DNA of 45,842 bases from Neptuniibacter sp. (GTDB taxonomy: Bacteria; Pseudomonadota; Gammaproteobacteria; Pseudomonadales; Balneatricaceae): the NCBI RefSeq assembly GCF_024231755.1, contig NZ_JAAEQH010000123.1:1-45842 (forward strand), given 5' to 3'. This document shows positions 15,722 to 25,431 of this stretch, in pieces (the stretch's first letter is position 1; every line of letters begins with the position of its first letter). Made by a program: the position numbers and the translations under genes. A model generated the notes under the pieces. That model did no database searches, was not told the origin of the DNA, and worked only from the letters and a program-made list of their open reading frames with translations.

Positions 15722-16149
15722 ATAGCTTTAGATAATGCTCCTCCGTGACACGACAAACTGCATATCCCTATACAACTGGATAGAGATAAAACGTAACCCC
15801 CGATACGGATTAACCCTCACCTTAGTTATAGCTATGGGACATGAGTTTACAAGTCTAATTTAGCAATTCTGATTATTAATTATCCTAATTAGAGAAAAAA
15901 ATTAAATTTTGCTTAATAAACAATCAGTTATTTAGTGATTGTTTAAGAAATTTAGGTCTCAAATACAGGTATAAAACGTGTGGTTTTAGGTGTGGTTTAA
16001 CAGAGTATTTTTTTAGTTTTTTGGCCTCGAAAATTAGTTATTAAGAATGTCTCCGCTGTTTTGTATACAACAAAGGGTGTTTTGTTTATTAACTGATAAC
16101 CGCTCTCTCCATAAGATATCCGCATATCTTAACTATCAGGAGAAAGGCT
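15722..16149. other. AT-rich divergent intergenic region
   Basis: 428 bases between the chemoreceptor and the alpha/beta hydrolase, with no credible gene. It holds three inverted repeats: AAACAATCA/TGATTGTTT (15918-15926 with 15936-15944), the palindrome TTGTATACAA (16061-16070) and TAAGATAT/ATATCTTA (16112-16119 with 16124-16131). The last two sit 20-90 bases before the hydrolase start and are candidate operators. Confidence 0.5.
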
Positions 16150-17121
16150 ATGACTTTCCTTGCTGCTTTGAAGGCTGGAATCAACGAAATTACTTTTGCA
16201 TCGAAAACAGTGGCCGGTGATCTGATGCTGGCAGGACTGTTATTTCTTCCAGAGGGTTTTGACCCAAACCAGACTTACCCTGCAGTAATCTTTTCGCCAC
16301 CATTTAATCAGGTGAAGGAACAGACCGGTGCTGTCTATGGTCGACACCTGGCAGAGAAGGGTTATGTAACCCTGGTTTTTGACCATGCCGGTTATGGTGA
16401 TAGCGAGGGTGTTATCAGAAACAACGAAAACTCATTTGTGAAAATGGACAGTATTCGTGATGCGATCAGCTTTACAGGCACTTTACCTTTCGTAGACAAA
16501 GATAAGCTATACGGTCTGGGTGTTTGTGCTTCTGGCAGTTATATGGCACTGGTTGCAACTACTGACAAGCGTTTGAAAGCCATTGCGACTGTATCCGGGA
16601 TGATGGGTAATCAGGCAAGCTATTTTGCAACTATGGATAGGGAAATGGTTACCGGTTTGATTGCTATGCAGAATGCAGGCCGTCAAAAGGCTTATGAAAC
16701 TGGCAAGATTGATTACGTTGATGCGCTAGGTTTTGAGGCTGAAATTCCAGCCATAAAAGAAGGGGCTGCACCAAGCGAAGGATATGATTATTACATGACC
16801 GAACGTGCAGGGGCTGAGACTTATCCAAACTATAACCATCTAGCGCCTTCATTTATGTTAGAAGCGCCAATGTTGGCTGACGCACAATCCTATGCGCCTT
16901 ATCTATATACACCTTATATTGGTATTGTCGGTTCTAAAGCGATGGACCCGGCCAGCGGTATTTTGGCAACAGGACCATTGACTAAAAACTATTATGACCA
17001 TGCCTCAGAACCCAAGCTGTTTGTTGAGATCAACGGTGCTTCCCATGTCGACCTATATGACAAAGATGAATATGTCACTCTGGCAGTAGATAAAATGGAT
17101 GAGTTTTTCCGTCAGTACTAA
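16150..17121 (+). CDS. Alpha/beta hydrolase (dienelactone hydrolase-like)
   Basis: 323 residues. An alpha/beta hydrolase fold is visible: strand-turn PAVIFSPPFNQVKEQTG, FDHAGYGDSEG, and a nucleophile elbow GLGVCASGSY in which a cysteine takes the place of serine in the G-x-Nu-x-[GS] pattern, as in dienelactone-hydrolase relatives and COG1073 proteins. The catalytic histidine is likely that of NGASHVDLYD. Start ATG has AGGAGAAAGG upstream. A DUF2255-like gene and an AraC regulator follow on the same strand. The substrate is unknown. Confidence 0.8.
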   Translation: MTFLAALKAGINEITFASKTVAGDLMLAGLLFLPEGFDPNQTYPAVIFSPPFNQVKEQTGAVYGRHLAEKGYVTLVFDHAGYGDSEGVIRNNENSFVKMDSIRDAISFTGTLPFVDKDKLYGLGVCASGSYMALVATTDKRLKAIATVSGMMGNQASYFATMDREMVTGLIAMQNAGRQKAYETGKIDYVDALGFEAEIPAIKEGAAPSEGYDYYMTERAGAETYPNYNHLAPSFMLEAPMLADAQSYAPYLYTPYIGIVGSKAMDPASGILATGPLTKNYYDHASEPKLFVEINGASHVDLYDKDEYVTLAVDKMDEFFRQY

Positions 17122-17143
17122 CCCCATCGTTATTTGAAAAGTA

Positions 17144-17180
17144 CCTGCCATCATTCCCTTCAGTGTTGGCAGGGCTTTTG
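17144..17180 (+). terminator. Possible terminator after the alpha/beta hydrolase
   Basis: Arms CCTGCCA and TGGCAGG with a 16-base loop, then GCTTTTGT. Weak T-tract. Confidence 0.5.
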
Positions 17181-17210
17181 TCTTCGTAGAAACACCGGAG
17201 GTAGATATAT

Positions 17211-17570
17211 ATGGATATAGTGAAACTGATTAACTCTTATAGAGTTCACCAGATTCGTGCTGGTGAGAAACATCGTTTTGTTGATATCTCAATTGTCGAA
17301 GTGAATGGTCGCTTCTTTGTCCGGCAGTATAAGTTTGCTAAACGCAGTTGGTATGATGCCTTTATTGAGAATCCTATCGGTGCTATCAAATGCGGTGAGA
17401 CTGTTATTCCTATTGAAGCCAAAGTGCCCAATGATAAAGAACAGATAAACCGGCTGGTGAACCGTGCCTTTTGGAAGAAGTACAGTTTGATCTACGGTTT
17501 AATGAGACTCGGATTCAATACAAAGAAGCATGAAGCTTCAACATTAGAGCTTATTTCCAGCTCAGTGTAG
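17211..17570 (+). CDS. DUF2255-like small protein
   Basis: 119 residues, ATG start with GGAGGTAG upstream. The body has DISIVEVNGRFFVRQYKF, SWYDAFIENPIGAIKCGE and IPIEAKVPN, the strand-rich split-barrel pattern of DUF2255 and of distant F420/flavin-type nitroreductase-like proteins. No cofactor motif is decisive. It sits between the hydrolase and the AraC regulator, probably as part of the same functional group. Confidence 0.55.
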   Translation: MDIVKLINSYRVHQIRAGEKHRFVDISIVEVNGRFFVRQYKFAKRSWYDAFIENPIGAIKCGETVIPIEAKVPNDKEQINRLVNRAFWKKYSLIYGLMRLGFNTKKHEASTLELISSSV

Positions 17571-17622
17571 CCACTGGGTAAATGAGTAGTTCAGTACTAC
17601 CCTGAGGTAGAGGGAAACAACT

Positions 17623-18525
17623 ATGACGCAGAAGTTACATTTCTCAAGTTTGCATGATTATCACCAGTATCTGGGCTTAAGTGCTCCGGAGCATCCTCTG
17701 TTTTCCGTTGTCAGTATGCAATCGGATACAACAAATGAGGTTAGTTGCTCCGGAGGTGATATAGAGATCAGTTCTGACTTTTATTCTATCAGCCTCAAAC
17801 ATATCATTGAGGGCGATATCTTCTATGGCCGGACTAAGTATGATTTTAGAAATGGCAGCTTAATCTGCATGGCACCCCGGCAAGTTGTTCGTATTAAAGG
17901 ATTAATAGCTAAAGCTAATGCCAGGATAGTGCTAATTCACGAAGACTTTTTACGCGGTACTTCGATTCAGAAGAATATAGAAGGTGCCAATTACTTTTCC
18001 TATGCTATTAATGAGGCGTTGCATCTATCCCCTAGAGAGGAAACCTTAATAAGCGGGATTCTCGACACTCTTGAGCAGGAGTATGAGCAGAACCATGATG
18101 CTTTCAGTAAGGATATTTTGATCTCGCAGCTTAATACCTTACTGACTTACGCAGAACGCTTTTATCAACGCCAGTTTCAGCAACGGAAGGAGAGTCAGAC
18201 TACATCGTTAGAAACCCGCTTTAATGACACTCTTAAAGCTCTGCCATCTGATCAGATGCCGTCAGTGGAAGACATAGCAGGTCAGCTGAATATGACACCC
18301 CGTTATCTGAGTGATGCTTTGAAACTAGAAACAGGCCATACAGCGTTGGAGAATATCCATATCTACCAGATCGATCGGGCAAAAAACTTGCTGTTGGGTT
18401 CCGAGGATTCAGTAGCAACTATCGCCTATGCGCTTGGCTTTGAATATCCACAATACTTTTCTCGACTCTTCAAAAATAAAGTGGGAATGACACCCACAGA
18501 GTACCGTGAACAAACAAGACACTAA
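17623..18525 (+). CDS. AraC-family transcriptional regulator
   Basis: 300 residues. The N-terminal sensing domain is a cupin-like stretch (YSISLKHIIEGDIFYGRTKYDF ... GSLICMAPRQVVRI). The C-terminal AraC domain carries two helix-turn-helices (SVEDIAGQLNMTPRYLSDALK and SVATIAYALGFEYPQYFSRLFK) ending VGMTPTEYR. It follows the hydrolase and DUF2255-like genes and probably regulates them or itself; the inverted repeats upstream of 16150 are candidate sites. Confidence 0.88.
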   Translation: MTQKLHFSSLHDYHQYLGLSAPEHPLFSVVSMQSDTTNEVSCSGGDIEISSDFYSISLKHIIEGDIFYGRTKYDFRNGSLICMAPRQVVRIKGLIAKANARIVLIHEDFLRGTSIQKNIEGANYFSYAINEALHLSPREETLISGILDTLEQEYEQNHDAFSKDILISQLNTLLTYAERFYQRQFQQRKESQTTSLETRFNDTLKALPSDQMPSVEDIAGQLNMTPRYLSDALKLETGHTALENIHIYQIDRAKNLLLGSEDSVATIAYALGFEYPQYFSRLFKNKVGMTPTEYREQTRH

Positions 18526-18677
18526 TAACGAATAAATTTTCTTTCTAATACGTGTTGTGTGCAATAAGCGTGCGGAATTATGGAAAGGTTTGGCATGAAG
18601 TCAGAAAGGACTAGATATATCACCAATCAATAACTGATTGATGAATAAGATCTAATCCTTTCTTTGTGTTTTTGGAA

Positions 18678-19880
18678 TTACAGCCCTAGCTTGTCTGCAA
18701 CGTAGTCGGCGTCTTTATCACCACGTCCAGATAGGTTCACCAGAATCGCTTGATCTTTGGAAAGCTTAGGTGCTTTACGCATCGCCCAAGCAACAGCGTG
18801 GGAACTTTCTAACGCAGGGATTATGCCTTCAACCTGAGAAAGAGTCATAAAGGCATTAAGGCATTCCTCATCGGAAGCAGTTTCATACTGAACACGGCCC
18901 AGTTCTTTCAGGTAGCTGTGTTGTGGACCTACCCCAGGGTAGTCCAGACCGGATGCGATTGAGTGAACTGGCATTGGCTCACCGTCTTCAGTTTCTAGAA
19001 CATAGCATTTCATGCCGTGTAGAACACTTGGCTTACCCAAAGTCAAAGTCGCTGAGTGCTGCTCGGTATCCAGACCTTTACCTGCAGGTTCAACACCTAC
19101 GATATTTACCTCTTCATCATTGAGGAAAGCGGTGAATAGGCCCATGGCATTAGAACCACCGCCTACGCAGGCTGTGATGAAATCAGGTAGCTTGCCTTTT
19201 TTCGCCTGGAACTGTTCGCGAGCTTCATTGCCGATGATGCTCTGGAAGTCACGTACCATTTTCGGGAATGGGTGTGGGCCAACCACTGATCCGATCGCGT
19301 AGATAAAGTTAACCGGATCTTTCAGGTACTCTTCAAACGCGCTATCTACTGCATCTTTCAGAGTAGCTGTTCCGCGGGTAACCGGGATTAGGTCACAACC
19401 CAGGATTTTCATCTTGGTTACGTTTGGATGTTCTTTTTCGATATCAACCTGGCCCATGTGGATTTCACATGGAATACCTACCAGGGCGCAAGCTGTTGCC
19501 AGTGCAACACCGTGCTGACCTGCACCTGTCTCTGCGATAACTTTGGTTTTACCCATATATTTAGCAAGAAGGGCTTCACCCAGGCAGTGGTTTATCTTGT
19601 GAGCGCCCGTGTGGTTCAGGTCTTCGCGTTTCAGGTAGATCTGTGCACCGCCCAGTTTGTCACTCAGGCGTTTTGCGTGGTATATCGGACTTGGACGGCC
19701 AACATAGTCAGCAAATAGCTGATCCAGTTCCTCTTGGAACTCGGGTGTCTGGCGGATCTCTTCGTATGCGTCGTTGATCTCGTCCATGATCTGTTTCAGC
19801 TCAGGTGGGATCTCCTGTCCACCGAATTCACCAAAGAAGCCATCTTTATTCGGCATTTCTGCGTATTGGAATTTACTCAT
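18678..19880 (-). CDS. trpB: Tryptophan synthase beta chain (stand-alone)
   Basis: PLP enzyme that joins indole and serine to make tryptophan. 400 residues. The PLP lysine is K95 (HTGAHKIN), the catalytic glutamate E117 (AETGAGQHG), and the phosphate cup is GGGSNAMG. The SGRGDKD end is present. The N-terminus reads [15 protein letters not shown] rather than the common GxFGxxGGxxVPE, so it is a divergent TrpB1-type sequence. No trpA or other trp gene is adjacent; the flanks are an AraC regulator and a chemoreceptor. It could be the single TrpB, or a second copy serving indole salvage; the window cannot tell which. Confidence 0.92.
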   Translation of the reverse strand: MSKFQYAEMPNKDGFFGEFGGQEIPPELKQIMDEINDAYEEIRQTPEFQEELDQLFADYVGRPSPIYHAKRLSDKLGGAQIYLKREDLNHTGAHKINHCLGEALLAKYMGKTKVIAETGAGQHGVALATACALVGIPCEIHMGQVDIEKEHPNVTKMKILGCDLIPVTRGTATLKDAVDSAFEEYLKDPVNFIYAIGSVVGPHPFPKMVRDFQSIIGNEAREQFQAKKGKLPDFITACVGGGSNAMGLFTAFLNDEEVNIVGVEPAGKGLDTEQHSATLTLGKPSVLHGMKCYVLETEDGEPMPVHSIASGLDYPGVGPQHSYLKELGRVQYETASDEECLNAFMTLSQVEGIIPALESSHAVAWAMRKAPKLSKDQAILVNLSGRGDKDADYVADKLGL

Positions 19881-19981
19881 CTCTGTTCTCTTGGCCGTTT
19901 GAGTGATTATTGTAATTATAAATATAGTTAAGAGGTTAATTATAAAGTTATGCGGTTGCTTGTGAAGGTATTAATAGTAAT

Positions 19982-20012
19982 AAAAAACCGCTGTATGTGC
20001 CTACAGCGGTTT
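19982..20012 (-). terminator. Terminator of the second chemoreceptor gene
   Basis: Arms AAACCGCTGTA (19985-19995) and TACAGCGGTTT (20002-20012). On the reverse strand the stem is followed by six U. Three further imperfect copies of one arm lie just upstream in the transcript. Confidence 0.85.
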
Positions 20013-20080
20013 GATAAGGGTAGGCCTACAGCGGTTGTCTAGAGTGCCCACAGCGGTTCTAAAGAGAGCCCACAACGGTT
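19999..20080 (-). repeat. Four tandem copies of a terminator arm (22-25 bp period)
   Basis: The 13-mer GCC[TC]ACA[GA]CGGTT occurs at 19999, 20024, 20046 and 20068, with spacings of 25, 22 and 22 bases. The first copy forms one arm of the chemoreceptor terminator. The other three read in the same orientation and could pair with the single opposite arm at 19985-19995. Confidence 0.8.
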
Positions 20081-20089
20081 GTTAGAAAC

Positions 20090-21739
20090 TTAGTGATTAT
20101 CTGGCCAGTAGCCGATACGTAAACCACCCCAGTGACGACCATTCAAGAAGATTGGTACTGAGAGGTCGTGCATGATTTCACCAGTGTCACGTTTATAAGT
20201 CTGCAATAGCATAGTGTCAGTATGACAGCCACAACGTGCACCAGTGCGGTCGTTAAACAAGCGCTTACTACGGCTTTTAACAAGGTCAGTATCGAAATCA
20301 CCTGTCGGAGGATTAGCGAACTGGTTATTGTGAGTAGGAACAAAGCCGTTAGGATCGGTAACAATCGCATAGACCATGGATTGATGCTTGGACAGCGCTG
20401 GTTCCTGAATACCTGGGAGTACCTGATCAGTAAACTTATCGTACTGAGTATGGTATTTCTGCGGGTTGGTGCCCTGAACAGGAATATAGTTACGATCAAA
20501 CAGGGAAGCGTCGCTCATCTGACCGCTGCTGATAGCCCGTTCAAATGCTTCAGTAACCTGATCCGCGGTATCACGTGCAATCTGATAGAACTGCTGGTGA
20601 TAGTTCTGATCGGAAGCTGTAGCTAATACCGCATTGGAGTATTCAGCTGCTTCCATAAGGGCAGCAGCCTGACGAGCTAGCTGTTGCACTTCGTCATCAC
20701 TCTCTTCCAGTTCGTGGCGAACGGTTTGCAGAGAGGTGAAGATTGTTTCCAGGTTAACCCGGTTGTTACGGGCACCTTCAGCAATTGTGGAGATTTGTGC
20801 TTCTACTTCAGCAGATTGTTCAGAAATACCACCGAGTTGATCGCTGATCTCTTCCATCGCAGAGGTGCCTTGTTCAACGTCGCTGGACAGGGTCTGGATG
20901 CGGGATACTACCTGCTGAGTTTCAGCGCGGATCTCATCAACGATAGTTTCTACTTCGCCGGTTGCACTGGCTGTACGGGAAGCCAGTTGGCGAACCTCAT
21001 CTGCTACGACCGCAAAGCCCCTACCGTGATCACCGGCGCGGGCTGCTTCAATTGCTGCGTTCAAGGCTAGAAGGTTAGTCTGTTCTGCAATCTCTTCGAT
21101 TACTTTGGTCACATCCTGAATTTTCAGGGATTTTGCATTGAGTTGTTCAATCAGTACCAGTGTTTCAGCAGCTTGAGAGTTCAGCTCACGAATATTAGAC
21201 ATCGCTTCAGTCAGTGCCTGCTTACCTTCGACACCGGTGTTTTTAGCTTGAATAGCCATATCCGCCGCAATTTCAGCTTGTTGGGCTGATTGCTGTACGG
21301 TCACGGTCATCTCTTCAGAATTCTGAGCAATCTGGGACACTTCTTTAACCTGAGTGTCTAGCTTAGTTTTCAGTGTGTCTGCTGAAAACGAAACTTCTGC
21401 AGCTGATACCGCATTGTCGTTAGCGCTTTTGGAAAGCTTTGCCCCAATGTCATCGGCACTGCTGTTTCTGCTGAAAATATCGCCAAAAAGAGATGGTAAT
21501 AGTTCTAGTCGATTGGTTTCTCCAGCGTTGACCTGCTGAACCTCACGGCTGAGTTTACCTAAGAGCGATGAGTGAATGACGAGGAGGCTACAGCCTGAGG
21601 CAAGTAGAGACGCTATAGCTACAATCAGTAGCATGGTTGTATCTGCACCAGAGTAAAACGCACCACCTACAGCGATGGCTGTAACAACGGCAGCAGAGAA
21701 TAAGCTTTTTACGTAGAATCCAGAGAGAGATCCACTCAT
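20090..21739 (-). CDS. Methyl-accepting chemotaxis protein with C-terminal sensor
   Basis: 549 residues. Two closely spaced N-terminal transmembrane helices (residues ~9-55) leave almost no periplasmic loop. The signalling domain follows ([33 protein letters not shown]). The last ~170 residues are a cytoplasmic sensor-like domain: [68 protein letters not shown] and [11 protein letters not shown]. This is a recognised architecture in which a Cache/PAS-like domain sits after the signalling part. The CGCH cluster might bind metal or haem. Intact, unlike the receptor at 14157. Confidence 0.88.
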   Translation of the reverse strand: MSGSLSGFYVKSLFSAAVVTAIAVGGAFYSGADTTMLLIVAIASLLASGCSLLVIHSSLLGKLSREVQQVNAGETNRLELLPSLFGDIFSRNSSADDIGAKLSKSANDNAVSAAEVSFSADTLKTKLDTQVKEVSQIAQNSEEMTVTVQQSAQQAEIAADMAIQAKNTGVEGKQALTEAMSNIRELNSQAAETLVLIEQLNAKSLKIQDVTKVIEEIAEQTNLLALNAAIEAARAGDHGRGFAVVADEVRQLASRTASATGEVETIVDEIRAETQQVVSRIQTLSSDVEQGTSAMEEISDQLGGISEQSAEVEAQISTIAEGARNNRVNLETIFTSLQTVRHELEESDDEVQQLARQAAALMEAAEYSNAVLATASDQNYHQQFYQIARDTADQVTEAFERAISSGQMSDASLFDRNYIPVQGTNPQKYHTQYDKFTDQVLPGIQEPALSKHQSMVYAIVTDPNGFVPTHNNQFANPPTGDFDTDLVKSRSKRLFNDRTGARCGCHTDTMLLQTYKRDTGEIMHDLSVPIFLNGRHWGGLRIGYWPDNH

Positions 21740-21919
21740 ATCTTTTTCCCGATATCTTTTTGTTATTTATGAGGGTTTTTTCACTTACTCTTTATACGAG
21801 TATCTGCAATATAGCATTAGGGTTTGCCCTGAAATGCTGTACTTTAGTATGGATAGTGGCTGATTTTTACACAAAATAAGCCTGTATTAAGTTGAGTGAT
21901 TGTTCAAACGGGGAAAATA

Positions 21920-22225
21920 CTAGGATTGTGCTGCTGGAACAGAGGTATCTATAGAGGATGGAGAGCTTTCATGAGAAAGGAAGAAATCGAAACCTAATTG
22001 AGTTTCCTGACGAGCTAAGCGCCGGAATCCATCTGCTTTACGTTGCTTACTAAGCTTACGTACGAGCTTACGTGCTTCGTCATAAGATGAAGCAACATTA
22101 TGACGACAAGACGAGATATCAAGAGCAGCATTGCCCCAGCTTTGCGTGACGATCCAGTCACCGATCAGATCCTGATACATCCTGACAATGTAAAATTCCT
22201 GGTTTTTTTTCCAGCGAGAGATCAA
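21920..22225 (-). CDS. WGR-domain-like small protein
   Basis: 101 residues. The fold pattern of a WGR domain is visible: FYIVRMYQDLIGDWIVTQSWGNA, then SYDEARKLVRKLSKQRKADGF. WGR domains bind nucleic acid ends in other proteins; this one is alone. The start is a TTG at 22225 with AGGA 12 bases upstream; the next in-frame ATG (residue 16) would cut into the first strand of the domain. It is divergent from pdxB. Confidence 0.65.
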   Translation of the reverse strand: MISRWKKNQEFYIVRMYQDLIGDWIVTQSWGNAALDISSCRHNVASSYDEARKLVRKLSKQRKADGFRRLARQETQLGFDFFLSHESSPSSIDTSVPAAQS

Positions 22226-22353
22226 TTTCGGTTTGTCCTGAGTTTATATTTAAGCTCTCTTTACAGAGGAAGCCACACGGCTGCTAGAGGTCTGTTAGAA
22301 TGCGCGCATTGAGCCTGATAATCTATGTGATGTAAAGCCCGGAGACCAAGAAA

Positions 22354-23490
22354 TTGCCAAGCCCAAAACTCAAAATAGTTGCTGATGAGAATATGCCTCA
22401 GGTTGAGGAGATTTTTTCAGAGTTTGGTGGAGTAATTTTGCGCCCAGGACGTAATCTTGATGCCGCGGAATTATATGATGCTGACTTGTTACTGGTGCGT
22501 TCAATTACACAGGTTAATCAAGCATTGCTGGGAAATAGCACAGTGAATTTTGTAGGCACTGCGACCATCGGTACTGATCACATTGATAAAACCTACCTTC
22601 AACAAGAGGGGATTGGTTTCAGTAATGCTCCGGGTTGTAATGCGGAAGCGGTAGTTGATTATGTTATCAGCTCAATTTTCAGTTTGGCGCAAGAGCAGGG
22701 CTTTGCACCAGAGAACCGAACTTATGGCATTGTTGGTGTTGGCAACGTCGGTAGCAGGTTACAAAAGCGTTTGCAGCAATGTGGATTTAATGTGCTGTTG
22801 AATGACCCTCCACGAGCCAAACAAGAAGCGGGCTTTGTCGAACTGGATCAGTTGATAAGTGAAGCCGATTTTATCTGCTTACATACACCGTTAACGCGTG
22901 AGGGTGATTGTCCAAGTTATCACCTTTTCTCCGAAGCAGAGCTTAAACGCCTTCGACAAGGGGCAGTGCTGTTAAATGCCGGTAGAGGCCCTGTTATCGA
23001 TAATCAGGCTCTGTATCAAGTTGGACAAGAACGTCCCGACTTAAGTTTTGTGCTTGATGTTTGGGAGCACGAGCCATCGGTCGACGGGGAGCTGGCGCAA
23101 CGTTGTAGTCGTGTATCTCCGCATATAGCGGGTTATAGCCTGGATGGGAAAATTCGTGGCACCTATATGTTGTATCAGGCTTACTGTGAACATATTGGTC
23201 AGTCTGTTAATAAGCGACTTGAAGATTTCCTACCTGAGCCAGAACTAGCCCATATCGATCAGAGTGACTTGACGACTCTGCAGCTGATTCAGAAAGTCTA
23301 CGACCAGAATATTGATGACAAGAACCTGAGAGATACCATGATTCACCCAGAAGATAAGCAGCGTGAAGCGTTTGATCAACTGCGAAAACAGTATCGTGTA
23401 CGGCGTGAGCTATCATCTCTCACTATTCATAATCCTAAGCAGCCAGAACTGCTTGCAGCGATGGGTTTTCAGCTCGCAGATAATGAGTAA
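22354..23490 (+). CDS. pdxB: Erythronate-4-phosphate dehydrogenase
   Basis: Second step of de novo pyridoxal phosphate synthesis: oxidises 4-phosphoerythronate. 378 residues. The N-terminus KIVADENMPQVEEIFSEFG is diagnostic. The NAD glycine motif is GIVGVGNVGSRL, the D-hydroxyacid dehydrogenase signature includes NAGRGPVIDNQAL, the catalytic region has DVWEHEP and SPHIAGYSLDGKIRGT, and the PdxB C-terminal dimerisation domain is present. Start TTG at 22354 is chosen because GGAG lies about 9 bases upstream and the family start aligns there; the next ATG (residue 14) is too far inside. Confidence 0.95.
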   Translation: MPSPKLKIVADENMPQVEEIFSEFGGVILRPGRNLDAAELYDADLLLVRSITQVNQALLGNSTVNFVGTATIGTDHIDKTYLQQEGIGFSNAPGCNAEAVVDYVISSIFSLAQEQGFAPENRTYGIVGVGNVGSRLQKRLQQCGFNVLLNDPPRAKQEAGFVELDQLISEADFICLHTPLTREGDCPSYHLFSEAELKRLRQGAVLLNAGRGPVIDNQALYQVGQERPDLSFVLDVWEHEPSVDGELAQRCSRVSPHIAGYSLDGKIRGTYMLYQAYCEHIGQSVNKRLEDFLPEPELAHIDQSDLTTLQLIQKVYDQNIDDKNLRDTMIHPEDKQREAFDQLRKQYRVRRELSSLTIHNPKQPELLAAMGFQLADNE

Positions 23491-23571
23491 ATCCCGTAAG
23501 CTATAGCGTATTGATAAAGCACGTTATTTTCCGCACAAGAATAACCAGAAAAGAATAATAAGTTACGCTGA

Positions 23572-24279
23572 ATGGCAGAAGCACTTGAACAGCTGAAGAA
23601 CGTCCGTACTCTGGCTGAATTAAATCCTCGTATTGGTGAAAAAGTACAGATCGAAACGCGTACTCCACGTGGCCGGTATTCTGTACAACTCTTAGGCTAT
23701 CGCGAAGCAAGTAGTCTGATGGTTTCTGCGCCAAAGAAGGCCAGCTCTATTAACGAGGGCGCCCGTGTAACTGTAAGGCTGATGAGCGGAAATTATATCT
23801 GTGCTTTCAGTGCAAAGGTTCTGAAAATTCAGTCCAATCCTTATCCGTACTGGCATCTGGAATACCCCAAAGATACTGAAGTTCGCCGTATTCGTAGTCA
23901 TACCCGAGTACCCGTTAATCTGGTGGTTTCTGTCGATGAATACGAACCGGATAGTGGACTGCGCCATGACTGGCCGGTAACTTCGTACTGCACTGATATC
24001 AGCATCAAAGGTGCTTGTGTTGATGCGCCTGTGGCTTTGGGTAAAGTGGGTGACAAACTGTTTGTGACTACCCGTTTTCAGGTAGCGGGTGTTGATCAAG
24101 TAGTGCTTACCCCTGCTTTGATTCGTAGTGTGACTCCTTCAGAAGAGGGGATCACCAAGGTCCTTAGCCACGGTCTTGAGTTTCTGGAACTGGATGATGA
24201 AACCCATCTTATCCTGACCAGTTTTGTATACCAACAGTTCCTGATTGAAACGGGGCATTTGGAGATCGTAAGTGTTTAA
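23572..24279 (+). CDS. PilZ-domain protein (YcgR-like)
   Basis: 235 residues. The N-terminal YcgR-type beta domain (LNPRIGEKVQIETRTPRGRYSVQLLGY) precedes a PilZ domain with the cyclic-di-GMP site intact: RRIRSHTRVPVN (RxxxR) and DISIKGA ([DN]xSxxG). Such proteins act as c-di-GMP-responsive effectors on flagella or other surfaces. It lies 81 bases after pdxB and overlaps the next gene by 8 bases, so is co-transcribed with the ATP-NAD-kinase-like protein. A c-di-GMP enzyme is encoded at 42605. Confidence 0.88.
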   Translation: MAEALEQLKNVRTLAELNPRIGEKVQIETRTPRGRYSVQLLGYREASSLMVSAPKKASSINEGARVTVRLMSGNYICAFSAKVLKIQSNPYPYWHLEYPKDTEVRRIRSHTRVPVNLVVSVDEYEPDSGLRHDWPVTSYCTDISIKGACVDAPVALGKVGDKLFVTTRFQVAGVDQVVLTPALIRSVTPSEEGITKVLSHGLEFLELDDETHLILTSFVYQQFLIETGHLEIVSV

Positions 24280-25384
24280 GCTTGGTCTAATTATCAACCC
24301 GCTGGCGGGTGTTGGCGGCAGTGTTGCACTTAAAGGCAGTGATGGCGAGGAGACAGCACGTAAGGCTTTGGCGTTAGGTGCTGAGCCTAAGGCGGGTGTC
24401 AGAACCCTTCAAGCTTTAGAAACACTGACTGGTCTTGACGTGAAGATTATTACCTATCCTGCAGAGATGGGTGCTGATATCGCATCACAGGCGGGCTTTG
24501 ATCCACAGGTGATTGGTCAAATTGAATCCGGCCATACCTCGGCGAAAGATACGATAGAAGCGGCTAAAGCTCTGGTTTCCGAAGGCGTCGATATTGTCTT
24601 ATTTGCTGGTGGCGATGGTACAGCTCGCAATATCTGTGAAGCGATTGCTGAAGAAGTGCCTGTATTAGGTATCCCTGCGGGAGTAAAAATCCATTCAGGA
24701 GTTTATGCGGTTACCCCAAAAGCGGCGGGCGAAATTATTGCTATGTTGGTTAAAGGGGAGTTGGTCACATTGGGTGATCAGGAAGTGCGCGATATTGATG
24801 AGGACGCCTTTCGCCAAGGTACGGTTCGCGCTAAATATTACGGTGAGCTACTCGTACCGCAAGAGCATCGATTTTTACAACATGTTAAGAACGGTGGTCG
24901 TGAGTCCGAAGAGCTGGTGCTAGATGATATAGCTGCCGATGTTATTGAGAAAATGGAACCTGATGTTTACTACGTGATGGGTTCTGGCTCAACGGTAGCT
25001 GCAGTTATGGAACAGATGGGTTTGCCTAATACATTGCTGGGTGTGGACCTGATTCGTGATAATGAACTGATTGCCAGTGACTGCACCGCGCAACAGCTGC
25101 TTGAATTCACCGAAGATGAAGAGTGCCAATTGGTCATTACATTAATCGGTGGGCAGGGGCATATTATCGGTCGTGGGAATCAACAGCTCAGCCCTGAACT
25201 TCTGAAACGGATAGGCAAGCAGAACATCAACGTCATAGCGACTAAAACTAAACTTACTAAGCTGGAAGGCCGCCCTCTGATTGTTGATAGTGGAGACCCA
25301 GAGCTTAACCGACAGTTGTCTGGTGTGATCCCGGTTACTACCGGATATCACGATTCTGTGCTTTATCGCGTGGCAGATTACTGA
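24272..25384 (+). CDS. ATP-NAD kinase-like protein (AcoX/COG3199)
   Basis: 370 residues. The N-terminus LGLIINPLAGVGG and the GGDGTARN motif (FAGGDGTARNICEAI) are the nucleotide-binding signature of the NAD kinase/diacylglycerol kinase fold. Further segments (GIPAGVKIHSGVYAVTPKAAG, LGVDLI, TLIGGQGHIIGRGNQQLSP) define the AcoX/COG3199 branch, in which NAD kinase activity is annotated but rarely tested. Starts inside the end of the PilZ gene. Confidence 0.85.
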   Translation: MFKLGLIINPLAGVGGSVALKGSDGEETARKALALGAEPKAGVRTLQALETLTGLDVKIITYPAEMGADIASQAGFDPQVIGQIESGHTSAKDTIEAAKALVSEGVDIVLFAGGDGTARNICEAIAEEVPVLGIPAGVKIHSGVYAVTPKAAGEIIAMLVKGELVTLGDQEVRDIDEDAFRQGTVRAKYYGELLVPQEHRFLQHVKNGGRESEELVLDDIAADVIEKMEPDVYYVMGSGSTVAAVMEQMGLPNTLLGVDLIRDNELIASDCTAQQLLEFTEDEECQLVITLIGGQGHIIGRGNQQLSPELLKRIGKQNINVIATKTKLTKLEGRPLIVDSGDPELNRQLSGVIPVTTGYHDSVLYRVADY

Positions 25385-25431
25385 TCTATCCCCTATTCTG
25401 AAGGGGTAACCTATGAAATGGGCTTACCCCT

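Noticed and set aside
19999..20080. CRISPR-like short tandem repeats
   Set aside because: Only four imperfect 13-base copies at 22-25 base spacing with no unique spacers or cas genes; one copy is a terminator arm.
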